Notes under the pieces: generated by a model | What the model was told of the DNA's origin: nothing | The model's input: only the letters and a program-made list of their open reading frames with translations | The model's database searches: none | Shown here: piece after piece, positions 26,864-35,852 of the stretch | Layout of the letters: each line of letters opens with the position of its first letter | Numbering within the stretch: position 1 is the stretch's first letter | Assembly (NCBI RefSeq): GCF_029958925.1 | Contig: NZ_CP124616.1 | Location: 1,612,001 to 1,676,000, forward strand | Direction: 5' to 3' | Length of the DNA: 64,000 nt | Source: Tropicibacter oceani | GTDB taxonomy: Bacteria > Pseudomonadota > Alphaproteobacteria > Rhodobacterales > Rhodobacteraceae | Translations under genes and position numbers: made by a program

Positions 26864-28042
26864 TCAGACGGCTTTTTTCAGCGCCTCGACCAGATCGGTC
26901 TTTTCCCAGCTGAAGCCGCCGTCGGCCTCGGGGGCGCGGCCAAAGTGGCCGTAGGCGGCGGTGCGCGCATAGATCGGTTTGTTCAGCTCAAGGTGGGTGC
27001 GGATGCCGCGCGGGGTCAGGTCCATGACCTTGGGGATCGCGCGCTCGATGGCCGAGGGCGACACGTCGTCGGTGCCGTGGGTGTCGACATAGATCGACAG
27101 CGGCTTGGCCACGCCGATAGCGTAGGACAGCTGCACGGTGCAACGGTCCGCCATGCCCGCCGCGACGATGTTCTTGGCCAGATAGCGCGCCGCATAGGCG
27201 GCCGAGCGGTCGACCTTGGTCGGGTCCTTGCCGGAAAACGCGCCGCCGCCATGGGGGGCCGCGCCGCCGTAGGTGTCGACGATGATCTTGCGCCCGGTCA
27301 GGCCCGCGTCGCCATCGGGGCCGCCGATGACGAAGGTGCCGGTGGGGTTCACCCACCATTCGGTGTCGGCGCTGATCCAGCCGTCAGGCAGGACCTGACG
27401 GATGTAGGGTTCGACGATGGCGCGGATGTCGGCGCTGCTCTGCGCCTCGGACTCGTGCTGGGTCGACAGCACGATCGAGGTGACGCCGACCGGTTTGCCA
27501 TCGACGTAACGCACGGAAATCTGCGATTTCGCGTCAGGGCGCAGCAGCGGTTCTGTACCGTCCTTGCGGACCTCGGCCAGGCGGCGCAGGATGGCGTGGG
27601 AATACTGGATCGGGGCAGGCATAAGCGCCTCGGTCTCGTTCGTGGCATAGCCGAACATAATGCCCTGATCGCCTGCGCCCTCGTCGCCGCGTTCGCCGGT
27701 CACGCCCTGTGCGATATGGGCGGATTGTTCGTGCAGCAGGTTGGTGATCTCGCAGGTGGCGTGGTGGAATTTGTCCTGCTCATAGCCGATGTCCTTGATG
27801 CAGGCGCGGGCGATGTCGGGGATGCGGTGCATGTATTCGGCCAGCTTGGCCTGATCGGTCAAGCCGACCTCGCCGCCGATCACCACGCGATCGGTGGTCG
27901 CAAAGGTTTCGCAGGCGACGCGGGCCAGCGGGTCCTCGGCCAGAAACGCATCGAGGATGGCGTCGGAAATGCGGTCGCAGACCTTGTCCGGATGGCCTTC
28001 GGACACCGACTCGGAGGTAAAGATATAGTTCTGACGGGACAT
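26864..28042 (-). CDS. metK: S-adenosylmethionine synthase
   Basis: Makes S-adenosylmethionine from methionine and ATP. Hallmarks are [16 protein letters not shown], the ATP-binding [12 protein letters not shown], and the metal/phosphate loop [16 protein letters not shown]. Product 392 residues with the ATG at 28042, five bases after the riboswitch core whose folding can hide the ribosome binding site. That element should repress metK when SAM accumulates. Upstream lies lnt, whose stop overlaps the candidate promoter. Confidence 0.97.
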   Translation of the reverse strand: MSRQNYIFTSESVSEGHPDKVCDRISDAILDAFLAEDPLARVACETFATTDRVVIGGEVGLTDQAKLAEYMHRIPDIARACIKDIGYEQDKFHHATCEITNLLHEQSAHIAQGVTGERGDEGAGDQGIMFGYATNETEALMPAPIQYSHAILRRLAEVRKDGTEPLLRPDAKSQISVRYVDGKPVGVTSIVLSTQHESEAQSSADIRAIVEPYIRQVLPDGWISADTEWWVNPTGTFVIGGPDGDAGLTGRKIIVDTYGGAAPHGGGAFSGKDPTKVDRSAAYAARYLAKNIVAAGMADRCTVQLSYAIGVAKPLSIYVDTHGTDDVSPSAIERAIPKVMDLTPRGIRTHLELNKPIYARTAAYGHFGRAPEADGGFSWEKTDLVEALKKAV

Positions 28043-28046
28043 GGGA

Positions 28047-28091
28047 ATTGCTCCATTGGGGTTCTCCGTCACGCCAGGAAGCCGTTGTGAC
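28047..28091 (-). promoter_or_regulatory. SAM/SAH riboswitch in the metK leader
   Basis: Read on the minus strand the leader begins GTCACAACGGCTTCCTGGCG, continues TGACGGAGAACCCCAAT and ends GGAGCAAT before the start codon. GTCAC and GTGAC form the P1 stem, and the conserved AACGGCTTCCTGGC core pairs with the downstream GGAGCA region as a pseudoknot. This arrangement matches the SAM/SAH class known mainly from Rhodobacterales metK leaders. Ligand binding would sequester the GGAG ribosome binding site at 28051-28054. Recognition is from memory of the published consensus, not a covariance-model search. Confidence 0.85.
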
Positions 28092-28110
28092 GGGCAAATT
28101 CGGTTGGTTC

Positions 28111-28139
28111 GCACTACGCCCGGTGGACCCTGCGGTCAA
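28111..28139 (-). promoter_or_regulatory. Candidate metK promoter
   Basis: On the minus strand TTGACC (28139-28134) and TAGTGC (28116-28111) are separated by 17 bases. The -35 is good and the -10 weak. It places transcription start near 28104, just ahead of the riboswitch, with the -35 overlapping the lnt stop. Confidence 0.35.
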
Positions 28140-29659
28140 TGCGCATTGCGGTTTCGCAGCAGGAATAGCGCCAAAGAGGCCAGAAAGAGTAACACCAGTG
28201 CAGGTAGATCGCCTGTTCGTGAATAAATCGTTATGCGTGCGGGCGCTGGCAAGGGGGCATCAAGGTATCCGGCAACGCCCAGGCCCAGTTCGGCGGTAAT
28301 GCGCCCACCGCCGTCGATCATCGCGGAAACGCCGGTATTGGCGGCCCGCGCCATGGGCAGGCCCTGTTCGATGGCGCGTATGCGGGCCTGGCGCAGGTGC
28401 TGATAGGGCCCGGACCATTGGCCGAACCAGGCGTCATTGGTGATCTGCAGCAGCAGGTCGGGCCGCTGCGGCGCGCGGTGCACATCCTGCGGAAAGACCG
28501 CCTCGTAACAGATCAGCGGCAGGGCAAGGCCAAGCGGGCCCAGATTGATCAGCGCCGGGCCGGGGCCGGGGGAATAGCCGCCTTCGGCCCGCGCGGCGAG
28601 CCCGGCGATGTTCCAGCGTTTGAACACCCCGGCGGCGGGCATGTATTCGCCAAAGGGGACAAGGTGGTGTTTGTCATAGACCTGCGCCACGTCGCCATAG
28701 CCGTCCAGCACGGCGAGCGAGTTGAAATATCCGCCGCCCTCGTAGCGCTGGATGCCAAGGGCAACGGGGCTGCCCTGCGCCGCCTCGGAGATCATGGCCA
28801 GCATGTCGCCCGAGCGGTGCAGCAAGCCGGGGACCGAGGTTTCGGGCCAGACCACCAGCGCCGGGCGCGGGGCGTCCGGGGTTTCGGTCGGGGCGGCGGT
28901 ATAGGTCAGTTGGCGGTTGAAGAAGATCGGAACCAGGTCGGGGTTCCACTTTTCATGCTGGGCCGCATTGGGCTGGATCAGGCGCACGATGGGGCGCTTG
29001 CTCAGGTCCTGTTCGGGCGGCATCAGCAGGGCGCCGCCACCCAGTACCGCGATCAGGGCGGCCACAAGCGCCGCAGCGCCCAGGCGCGAAGGTGCGCGAA
29101 GCACCCTTGCGGCATGGGCGGTCAGCGCCAGAGTGACCAGTGTCAGCCCGTGCGGTCCGATGACCGACACCCACTGGATGCCCGCGCTGGGCGCCCAGAG
29201 ATAGCCGACAAGCCCCCAGGGGAATCCGGTAAAGACATAGGCGCGCGCCAGTTCCGCCGCGCTCCAGGCCAGGACAAGCGTTGCCAGGGGGGCGCGGCGC
29301 GCATGGCCCGCCAGCCAGAAGGCCAGCGCCCAGAACAGCGCCAGCCCGCCCGCCAGCCCAAGCAGGCCAAAGGGAGCCATCCAGCCGGTTTCGGCAGCAT
29401 CGACCATAAAGGGTTCGACGATCCAGCCCAGTGACAGGCCGAAATAGCCAAAGCCCACTGCCCAGCCAGTGCCGACCGCATGGATGCCGCGCGGCGCGTT
29501 CAGGAACAGCCAGAAGGCCCCGACATACCCCAGAAGGGCGACATACCACAGATCAAAGGGCGCCGCGCCCAGCCCGATCACCATGCCAAAGCCGATGGCA
29601 AGCGGCAGGCGCGCCCAACGGGGAAGCGGACGGGACGGGCCGGCGGCCCAAACGGTCAT
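28136..29659 (-). CDS. lnt: Apolipoprotein N-acyltransferase
   Basis: Adds the third acyl chain to lipoproteins at the inner membrane, completing maturation of proteins such as the lipoproteins in this window. The protein has 507 residues, with about six hydrophobic N-terminal segments and a nitrilase-fold periplasmic domain. The catalytic Glu is in VVWPETSVP, the Lys in YDKHHLVPFGEYMP, and the Cys in LPLICYEAVFP. The start at 29659 (MTVWAAGPS) overlaps no other gene but is one base from the corC stop. Last gene of the phoH-ybeY-corC-lnt run. Confidence 0.95.
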   Translation of the reverse strand: MTVWAAGPSRPLPRWARLPLAIGFGMVIGLGAAPFDLWYVALLGYVGAFWLFLNAPRGIHAVGTGWAVGFGYFGLSLGWIVEPFMVDAAETGWMAPFGLLGLAGGLALFWALAFWLAGHARRAPLATLVLAWSAAELARAYVFTGFPWGLVGYLWAPSAGIQWVSVIGPHGLTLVTLALTAHAARVLRAPSRLGAAALVAALIAVLGGGALLMPPEQDLSKRPIVRLIQPNAAQHEKWNPDLVPIFFNRQLTYTAAPTETPDAPRPALVVWPETSVPGLLHRSGDMLAMISEAAQGSPVALGIQRYEGGGYFNSLAVLDGYGDVAQVYDKHHLVPFGEYMPAAGVFKRWNIAGLAARAEGGYSPGPGPALINLGPLGLALPLICYEAVFPQDVHRAPQRPDLLLQITNDAWFGQWSGPYQHLRQARIRAIEQGLPMARAANTGVSAMIDGGGRITAELGLGVAGYLDAPLPAPARITIYSRTGDLPALVLLFLASLALFLLRNRNAH

Positions 29660-29660
29660 G

Positions 29661-30620
29661 TCAGGCACCTGTCTGGTCGCCGGCCTGCGTTGTCGGTTTT
29701 TCCGCAGCCGGGACGGCGGCAGCACCGCTGCCCGCTGCGCCGGGAAGGCGCACGCGCAACCGCTTGATCCGGCGCGGATCAGCGTCGACCACCTCGAACT
29801 CCAGCCCGGCAGGGTGGCGGACCACTTCGCCCCGGACCGGAACCCGGCCGGCCAGCATGAAGACCAGGCCGCCCAGCGTGTCGATCTCTTCTTCGTCGAT
29901 TTCGTCGTGGTCGGTCAGGGGCATGCCCAGCTCGGCCTCGAAATCGTTCAAGGGGGTCTTGGACAGGGCAAGGTAGCAGCCAGAGCGTTCCTTGGTCCAA
30001 TACTGGCCTTCGTCGGTGTCGTGTTCGTCCTCGATTTCACCGATGACCTGTTCGATCAGATCCTCGATGGTCACCAGACCGTCGACACCGCCATATTCGT
30101 CGATCACCAGCGCCATGTGGCGGCGTTCGGCCTGCATCTTGGTCAGCAGGACGCCGATGGGCATCGAGGGCGGAACGAACAGCAGGGGCCGCACCATCCG
30201 TTTGAGGTTGAAACGCTGGCCGGTGCCGTTGAAGCCGTGCTGCAGCGCGAAATCCTTGAGGTGGGCAATGCCGACCGGTGTGTCCAGCGTGCCTTCGAAC
30301 ACCGGCACCCGGGTCAGGCCGGTGTCACGGAACACCTGCGCCAGATCGTCCTTGGTGATGGTGCTGGGCACGGCGACGATTTCGGCCTTGGGGATGGCCA
30401 CGTCTTCGACCCGCATGCGGCGCAGGTTGATCATGCCATGCCGGGGCGGTTCGGGGCGCGGAGGCGTGCTGCCGTTTACCGGCGATGTGGCCTGTTGATC
30501 GCCGCCGATCCATCCAAAGAGCCGCCGGATCACGCCGGGGCTGTCATTCTCGGTCTTGTCTGTCGGTCCCGTCACTTGCGCGCCCTGCGCTGCATTAGAC
30601 GGGTCGTCGTTGTCGCCCAT
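29661..30620 (-). CDS. corC: CorC/HlyC-type CBS-domain protein
   Basis: A 319-residue soluble protein with two CBS domains (residues about 85-205: MRVEDVAIPKAEIVAV and MQAERRHMALVIDEYGGVDGLVTIEDL) and a C-terminal transporter-associated CorC_HlyC domain ending RIKRLRVRLPG. CorC affects cobalt/magnesium handling in enterics and has adenosine-nucleotide binding. The order ybeY-corC-lnt is widely conserved. An acidic N-terminal tail of about 60 residues is poorly conserved. The start at 30620 (MGDNDDP) is chosen because the upstream frame reads through the ybeY stop. Confidence 0.9.
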   Translation of the reverse strand: MGDNDDPSNAAQGAQVTGPTDKTENDSPGVIRRLFGWIGGDQQATSPVNGSTPPRPEPPRHGMINLRRMRVEDVAIPKAEIVAVPSTITKDDLAQVFRDTGLTRVPVFEGTLDTPVGIAHLKDFALQHGFNGTGQRFNLKRMVRPLLFVPPSMPIGVLLTKMQAERRHMALVIDEYGGVDGLVTIEDLIEQVIGEIEDEHDTDEGQYWTKERSGCYLALSKTPLNDFEAELGMPLTDHDEIDEEEIDTLGGLVFMLAGRVPVRGEVVRHPAGLEFEVVDADPRRIKRLRVRLPGAAGSGAAAVPAAEKPTTQAGDQTGA

Positions 30621-30633
30621 TTTTCCTGTCCAG

Positions 30634-31140
30634 TTAGAGGCCCGATGGCCCGTCAAGTTCCCTATATGGGTCCGGCACCCCCAGTTTGCCAAGTATCGCC
30701 ACTTCGATACCTTCCATCAACGTGGCATCCGCGTCACGGATGTGGTCGTAGCCCAGCAAATGCAGCACGGCGTGAATGACCAGATGGGTGACATGGTCCG
30801 CAAAGGGTTTGCCCTGTTCCTGCGCTTCGCGTTCGCAGGTCTGAAAGGCAATGGCAATATCGCCCAGCTCTGGCAGTTCGGGCGGCAGCGGGTTTTCGCC
30901 GGGAATTTCGGCGGAAAGGTCTTCGGAGGGCCAGCTGAGCACATTGGTCGGGGTCGGCTTGCCACGGAAATCGGCATTCAGCGCGGCGATGCGCGTGTCG
31001 TCGCAGCCAAGCACCGCGATTTCGTGGTCTTCTTCGGCGATGCCCAGGTGGCGCAGGACGGCCTGCGCGGCCTGTTCGGCAAGGGTTTCCAGACCGGCCT
31101 GGTCCCAGCGCGCGTCTTCGATGATGGTGTCGGTCAACAT
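30634..31140 (-). CDS. ybeY: Endoribonuclease YbeY (16S rRNA 3' maturation)
   Basis: A 168-residue zinc-dependent RNase required for 16S rRNA 3' end maturation and ribosome quality control. The zinc triad is in the H-x3-H-x5-H motif HAVLHLLGYDH. PTNVLSWPSED is the conserved substrate-face motif. The start at 31140 was chosen since the family begins with a hydrophobic strand shortly after. It lies 13 bases upstream of corC and follows phoH by 68 bases that contain a copy of the dispersed GC-hairpin element. Confidence 0.93.
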   Translation of the reverse strand: MLTDTIIEDARWDQAGLETLAEQAAQAVLRHLGIAEEDHEIAVLGCDDTRIAALNADFRGKPTPTNVLSWPSEDLSAEIPGENPLPPELPELGDIAIAFQTCEREAQEQGKPFADHVTHLVIHAVLHLLGYDHIRDADATLMEGIEVAILGKLGVPDPYRELDGPSGL

Positions 31141-31153
31141 GTGGCTCGCAACG

Positions 31154-31190
31154 GGGGCTCTGCCCCCGGACCCCCGGGATATTTGTGGCA
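31154..31190 (+). repeat. Dispersed GC-hairpin intergenic element, copy C
   Basis: GGGGGCTCTGCCCCC (31154-31168) is followed by GGACCCCCGGGATATTTGTGGC. The hairpin plus the CCCCGGGATATTT tail matches copies A and B, but the middle hairpin is missing. It lies between the minus-strand genes phoH and ybeY and points the opposite way, so it is unlikely to act simply as their terminator. Confidence 0.6.
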
Positions 31191-31208
31191 ATTGGAAACG
31201 AAGGGCGT

Positions 31209-32183
31209 TCAGCCCTGTTCCGCGTCCTTTTCGTAGGCCTCGATGATGGCGGCGACAAGCGGGTGGCGCACGACGTCCTTGGAGGTGAAGTAGTTGAAGG
31301 AGATCTTGGGGATGGCGTTCAGGAGCCGTTCGGCATCGGCAAGCCCCGAGGGCATGCCGCGGGGCAGGTCGACCTGGGTGCGGTCGCCGGTGATCACCAT
31401 GCGCGAGCCTTCGCCAAGGCGGGTCAGGAACATCTTCATCTGCATCGAGGTGGCGTTCTGTGCCTCGTCCAGCACGACGAAGGCGTTGGACAGTGTGCGC
31501 CCGCGCATGAAGGCCAGCGGGGCGATTTCCACGGTCTTTTCCTCGATCATCTTTGCCAATTGCTTGCCGGGCAGGAAATCGTTCAGCGCGTCATAGAGCG
31601 GCTGCATGTAGGGATCGACCTTTTCCTTCATGTCGCCGGGCAGGTAGCCCAGTTTTTCGCCCGCCTCGACGGCGGGGCGGGACAGGATGATCTTGTCGAC
31701 CTCGCCGTTGATCAGCATGTTCACGCCGACGGCCACGGCCAGGTAGGTCTTGCCGGTGCCGGCAGGGCCGATGCCAAAGGCCATCTCGTTTTCGAACAGG
31801 GCGCGGACATAGGCCTTTTGCGCTTCGGTGCGGGGTTCGATCAGCTTTTTGCGGGTCTTGATTTCGACCTTGCCGCCCTGGAACATTTCCAGCTGGTCGT
31901 CGGGGCCGGAGTCGTCACCCATGCGGAACTGGCGATCAATCTCGCCGCGGCTGACTTCGCGGCCTTGTTCGAGCCGCTCGTAGAGGGCGCGCAGCACTTC
32001 GGTGGCTTCGGCCTGGGCCTCGGGGGTGCCGTGAACGGCAAGGAAGTTGCCCCGCCGCAGGATCTGAACGCCGGTCCGGGTTTCGATATCGGTCAGGTTG
32101 CGGTCGTATTCGCCGCACAGATCGATCAGCAGACGGTTGTCTGGGAATTCGAGGATCGCTTCGGTCAGGGTGCCTGTGTTCAC
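31209..32183 (-). CDS. phoH: PhoH-family ATPase
   Basis: A 324-residue PhoH-like NTPase, a partner of YbeY in RNA metabolism. An N-terminal KH-like segment (residues about 15-75) is followed by the ATPase: Walker A GPAGTGKT, Walker B FVVLDEAQNA, sensor ITGDRTQVDLP. The GTG start at 32183 has AGGAGA upstream, which decides it; an ATG four bases earlier is out of frame. The gene starts the phoH-ybeY-corC-lnt run; a lipoprotein and OmpA-like pair separates it from miaB. Confidence 0.92.
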   Translation of the reverse strand: MNTGTLTEAILEFPDNRLLIDLCGEYDRNLTDIETRTGVQILRRGNFLAVHGTPEAQAEATEVLRALYERLEQGREVSRGEIDRQFRMGDDSGPDDQLEMFQGGKVEIKTRKKLIEPRTEAQKAYVRALFENEMAFGIGPAGTGKTYLAVAVGVNMLINGEVDKIILSRPAVEAGEKLGYLPGDMKEKVDPYMQPLYDALNDFLPGKQLAKMIEEKTVEIAPLAFMRGRTLSNAFVVLDEAQNATSMQMKMFLTRLGEGSRMVITGDRTQVDLPRGMPSGLADAERLLNAIPKISFNYFTSKDVVRHPLVAAIIEAYEKDAEQG

Positions 32184-32272
32184 GCATGTCTCCTGCGCAT
32201 GGGGTTCAACATATGGTGCCAAGACCGGGCGGGTGACGCAAGCGGTGAGAGGCAAATGTCACGTGTTTGAAA

Positions 32273-32305
32273 CGAAAAAGGCCGCGCAACGGGTGCGCGG
32301 CCTTT
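32273..32305 (-). terminator. Terminator after the small lipoprotein gene
   Basis: On the minus strand AAAGGCCGCGC and GCGCGGCCTTT pair around a 7-base loop and are followed by TTTTCG, an eleven-pair stem. It should isolate the OmpA/lipoprotein pair from phoH, so phoH needs its own promoter. Confidence 0.8.
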
Positions 32306-32328
32306 GATTTGTGCAGTCAACACGACGA

Positions 32329-32652
32329 TCAGAGCGGATCGCCGATGATCGAGGTCGAGCCCTGCTTGAAATCGCCGGTGGCGATGGTCGGCGGGGCGAC
32401 GCCCGAGCAGACCGGTTTGCCGTATTTGTCGAGACGGCCGGACAGGTAGCCCTCGACGCCGTCATCGATGATCCAGTGGTCGCAGCCATTGGGGTCAACC
32501 CAGATACCTGCGCGCATGGTGCTCAGATCGTCGGCGTCGATGCCGCGGTCGATGCTTTTGTCGGGGCCGTAGGCGCCGATGCCTTCGCCGACTTCGCAGC
32601 CGGCAAGAACGGTGGCCGCACCCAGAACAAGGGCCAGTTTGATCAGTTTCAT
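32329..32652 (-). CDS. Small lipoprotein sharing a motif with the adjacent OmpA-like protein
   Basis: A 107-residue lipoprotein with lipobox LAGC (Cys19). Residues 49-82 carry a conserved segment: GIWVDPNGCDHW, then DDGVEGY, then KPVC, with cysteines 57 and 82 probably forming a disulfide. The neighbouring OmpA-like gene has the same segment at residues 56-89. No named family is recognised. Fourteen bases separate the genes, so they form an operon and the products may bind each other or the same ligand. A terminator follows. Confidence 0.82.
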   Translation of the reverse strand: MKLIKLALVLGAATVLAGCEVGEGIGAYGPDKSIDRGIDADDLSTMRAGIWVDPNGCDHWIIDDGVEGYLSGRLDKYGKPVCSGVAPPTIATGDFKQGSTSIIGDPL

Positions 32653-32666
32653 GTCGTCAGGCCCCT

Positions 32667-33272
32667 TTAGCGAATGCAGATGATTTCGACGCGGCGGTTC
32701 TTGGCCATGCCGGTCGAGGTGCCGTTCGAGGCAACCGGCCAGCGTTCGCCATAGCCGCGCACGTCGGAAATGTTCGCGCCGATCGACTTGGCGACATTGG
32801 CCACGGCCAGCGCGCGGTTATAGCTGAGACGCATGTTGTATTCGTCCGAAGCGCGGCTGTCGGTGTGGCCTGCGATGATGTAGGCTTGGGCCGAGGCGCT
32901 TTGGAAGAATTCCGCCAGTTTCTGTTTGCCGGCAGCCGAGATGCGGTGGCTGTCGGTGGCAAAGAACTGGTCGGTGTTCATCACGCCGCAGGTGTTGCCG
33001 CGGTTGCAGACCGGCAGACCTTTGCGATCCAGATGGATGTCCATGTAGCCTTCGACGCCGTCGTCCATGACCCAGTGTTCACAGCCGTCGGGATCAATCC
33101 AGATGCCCGGAATATACTGTTCACCTTTGATGGTGCGCGTGTTCTGCGTAGAGATGAATGGTTCTTTTTGCCCTGTCCCGTCGGCCATCGCCGGCGCAGA
33201 GGCCGTGATACCCGTCAGGGCAGCCAGCGCGATTGCGCCGACGGCTTTGGAAATGCGATTTGCCACAGCCAC
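32667..33272 (-). CDS. OmpA-family envelope protein with N-terminal cysteine motif
   Basis: A 201-residue exported protein. Residues 1-30 are a signal peptide ending PAMA. Residues 56-89 contain GIWIDPDGCEHW and DDGVEGY with Cys64 and Cys89, the same motif as the neighbouring lipoprotein. Residues about 103-200 form an OmpA C-terminal peptidoglycan-binding domain (IAGHTDSRASDEYN, NRRVEIICI). Thus it would anchor to peptidoglycan in the periplasm. It lies between miaB and phoH, an insertion in an order otherwise conserved in many alphaproteobacteria. The start at 33272 is MAVANRISKAVG. Confidence 0.87.
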   Translation of the reverse strand: MAVANRISKAVGAIALAALTGITASAPAMADGTGQKEPFISTQNTRTIKGEQYIPGIWIDPDGCEHWVMDDGVEGYMDIHLDRKGLPVCNRGNTCGVMNTDQFFATDSHRISAAGKQKLAEFFQSASAQAYIIAGHTDSRASDEYNMRLSYNRALAVANVAKSIGANISDVRGYGERWPVASNGTSTGMAKNRRVEIICIR

Positions 33273-33480
33273 TGTCCCTTGGTTCGTGTTTCCCCCAGCG
33301 CGCGAATCCCAATATTGGCAGCGGGTGCGCGCAAACTTACTATAATCAACACATTAGCAAATGTTTCTCGCGTGTGAAGCGAAAAGGCAGGGCTTTTGCA
33401 CCGGATTCCGAAACAATTCCCGGTCGGCGCGGGGCAAACTGTGGATAAACCGAAGGCTGCTTGCGAAACAAGGACTTCTG

Positions 33481-34800
33481 TCAGCCCTCGCCGGGGATCA
33501 ATTCGCCCTTGAGCGAGTTCGGGCCCGAGGACACGATTCGCACCTTGGCCAGGTCGCCGCGGGCCAGGGAGGCGCCGCTGACGTGCACTGCATGCAGATA
33601 TTCGGATTTGCCCACCATCTGCCCGGGCATGCGACCCGGTTTTTCGAACAGGACGGTGACTTCGCGCCCGACCATGGCATCCTGCAATTCGCGCTGCTGG
33701 CGGGTCAGCAGAGCCTGAAGGCGCTGCAGCCGGTCGTCCTTTTCTGCCTCGTCCATCTGGGGGCGTTCGGCGGCGGGGGTGCCGGGGCGCTCGGAATACT
33801 TGAAGGAAAAGGCGCTGCCGTATTTGACCGCTTCGATCAGGGCCAGGGTGTCCTGAAAATCGGCCTCGGTCTCTTCGGGGAAACCGACGATGAAATCGCC
33901 CGACAGGTGCAGGTCGGGGCGCGCGGCGCGCAGACGTTCGATCAGCTTCAGGTACTGTTCGGCGGTGTGGCTGCGGTTCATGCGTTTGAGGATCTTGTCG
34001 CTGCCGGCCTGCACGGGCAGGTGCAGATAGGGCATGAGCTTGTCGCAGTCGCCGTGGGCGGCGATCAGGGCGTCGTCCATGTCGTTGGGGTGGCTGGTGG
34101 TGAACCGGATGCGTTCCAGCCCGTCGATGGTGGCCAGTTCGCGGATCAGCCCGGCAAGGCCGCCATCGTGACCGTGATAGGCGTTGACGTTCTGGCCCAG
34201 CAGGGTGATTTCGCGCACGCCGCGTTCGACCAGGTCGCGGGCCTCGGTCATCACGCGGTTGGCGGGGCGACTGACTTCGGCGCCGCGGGTATAGGGCACC
34301 ACGCAGAAGGCGCAGAACTTGTCACAGCCTTCCTGAACGGTCAGGAAGGCGGTGGGCCCGCGCGCCGCCTTGGGGCGGGCCTTGAGGTGCTCGAACTTGT
34401 CCTCTTCGGGGAAATCGGTGTCCAGCGCGCGTTCGCCGGCAATCGCCTTGGCGGTCAGATCCGGCAGGCGGTGATAGCTTTGCGGCCCGACGACCAGGTC
34501 GACCATGGGCTGGCGGCGCATGATCTCTTCGCCTTCTGCCTGGGCGACGCAGCCGGCGACACCGATCTTGAGATCGGGCTTGGCGGTCTTGAGCCCCTTG
34601 TAGCGGCCAAGCTCGGAATAGACCTTTTCGGCGGCCTTTTCGCGGATGTGGCAGGTGTTCAACAGGATCATGTCCGCGTCGTCGGGACTGTCGGTGGTGA
34701 CATAGCCCTGACCGCCCATGGCTTCGGCCATACGCTCGCTGTCGTAGACGTTCATCTGGCAACCGTAGGTCTTGATGAAAAGCTTTTTGGGCTGGGTCAT
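33481..34800 (-). CDS. miaB: tRNA-2-methylthio-N6-dimethylallyladenosine synthase
   Basis: Radical-SAM methylthiotransferase that modifies A37 of tRNAs reading U-starting codons. N-terminal UPF0004 cysteines occur in [17 protein letters not shown] and GVAGCVAQ, and the radical-SAM cluster in [16 protein letters not shown] (CxxxCxxC). A TRAM domain closes the protein around residues 375-435. Length 439 is standard. The start at 34800 ([13 protein letters not shown]) is chosen by family N-terminus; an in-frame ATG 30 bases upstream is possible. A possible target, tRNA-Leu(UAA), is in this window. Confidence 0.94.
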   Translation of the reverse strand: MTQPKKLFIKTYGCQMNVYDSERMAEAMGGQGYVTTDSPDDADMILLNTCHIREKAAEKVYSELGRYKGLKTAKPDLKIGVAGCVAQAEGEEIMRRQPMVDLVVGPQSYHRLPDLTAKAIAGERALDTDFPEEDKFEHLKARPKAARGPTAFLTVQEGCDKFCAFCVVPYTRGAEVSRPANRVMTEARDLVERGVREITLLGQNVNAYHGHDGGLAGLIRELATIDGLERIRFTTSHPNDMDDALIAAHGDCDKLMPYLHLPVQAGSDKILKRMNRSHTAEQYLKLIERLRAARPDLHLSGDFIVGFPEETEADFQDTLALIEAVKYGSAFSFKYSERPGTPAAERPQMDEAEKDDRLQRLQALLTRQQRELQDAMVGREVTVLFEKPGRMPGQMVGKSEYLHAVHVSGASLARGDLAKVRIVSSGPNSLKGELIPGEG

Positions 34801-34961
34801 GGGTCTGTCCTGTCGCGCGGCCTGGGGCATGCAAGAATTTTCTGCGAAAATTCCATTCACCCTTGGTTTCAAGGGCCGCAGATAGCCCGAATCCCCCATC
34901 GCTTGCAATGCACGAGATTTTCACGGATTCTATGGCAAAACCGCCGGGGCAGGGGCGCAGG

Positions 34962-35831
34962 ATGCAGTACAAGAACCTTCAGGACTTTCTTCAGGCGGAT
35001 CCCGCCGCGCTGGCCCGGGGGCCGGTGGCGATGATCTTTGCCGAAGACGATGTGGAACTGGCCACCACCTTGCGGCATCATCGCCAGCTGGGGTTTCAGA
35101 CCACGATGGCCTTCATGGAGCCGCGCTATGACCTGCCCCCGGACCTGCGTGACAAGACCATCCGCATCGATTTCAATCCGCGCGTCGATCAGGCCGTTCA
35201 GACCCATGTCAACGCGATGATCGCCGCCGCGCCGGGTCAGTGGATGTATTACTGCTATAACGCCGAATACCTGTTCTACCCGTTCTGCGAGACACGCTCG
35301 GTCGGCGAGCTGCTGGCGTTCCACACCGAGGAACGCCGCGATGCGATGCTGACCTACGTGGTGGATCTGTACGCCGGCGATCTGAACCAGTTTCCCTTGG
35401 CGGTGTCACTGGATGACGCCTACCTGGATCGTTCGGGGTATTACGCGCTGGCGCGCAAGGACGGCGAAAATCACGATCATCCCAAGGAACGGCAGCTGGA
35501 TTTCTATGGCGGGTTGCGCTGGCGCTACGAGGAACACGTGCCCCAGGCGCGGCGCAAGATCGACAGGATCGGGTTGTTCCGCGCCCAGCCGGGCCTGACC
35601 CTGCGCGACGACCACACCTTTTCGATCGAGGAATACAACACTTATGCCTGCCCCTGGCACAACAACCTGACGGCGGCCATCGCATCGTTCCGCACCGCCA
35701 AGGCGCTGAAGTCAAACCCCGGAAGCACCTTTGATATCAAGAATTTCCGCTGGCACAATTCGATGCCCTTTGAATGGCATTCGCGGCAATTGCTGGACCT
35801 TGGGCTGATGGAGCCGGGGCAGTGGTTCTGA
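34962..35831 (+). CDS. Conserved hypothetical protein, possibly glycosyltransferase-like
   Basis: A 289-residue soluble protein. It begins MQYKNLQDFLQ, has the segment GPVAMIFAEDDVELATTLRHH with a potential metal or nucleotide site, and ends HSRQLLDLGLMEPGQWF. Tryptophan and histidine-rich stretches (YACPWHNN, RWHNSMPFEWHSRQ) are striking. I recall similar proteins annotated loosely as glycosyltransferases, but no diagnostic DxD-sugar motif is certain. In-frame ATGs lie at 34932 and 34962; the latter follows GGGGCGCAGG. It is divergent from miaB. Confidence 0.6.
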   Translation: MQYKNLQDFLQADPAALARGPVAMIFAEDDVELATTLRHHRQLGFQTTMAFMEPRYDLPPDLRDKTIRIDFNPRVDQAVQTHVNAMIAAAPGQWMYYCYNAEYLFYPFCETRSVGELLAFHTEERRDAMLTYVVDLYAGDLNQFPLAVSLDDAYLDRSGYYALARKDGENHDHPKERQLDFYGGLRWRYEEHVPQARRKIDRIGLFRAQPGLTLRDDHTFSIEEYNTYACPWHNNLTAAIASFRTAKALKSNPGSTFDIKNFRWHNSMPFEWHSRQLLDLGLMEPGQWF

Positions 35832-35852
35832 GGCCGCAGGGCTGACGGGGGC

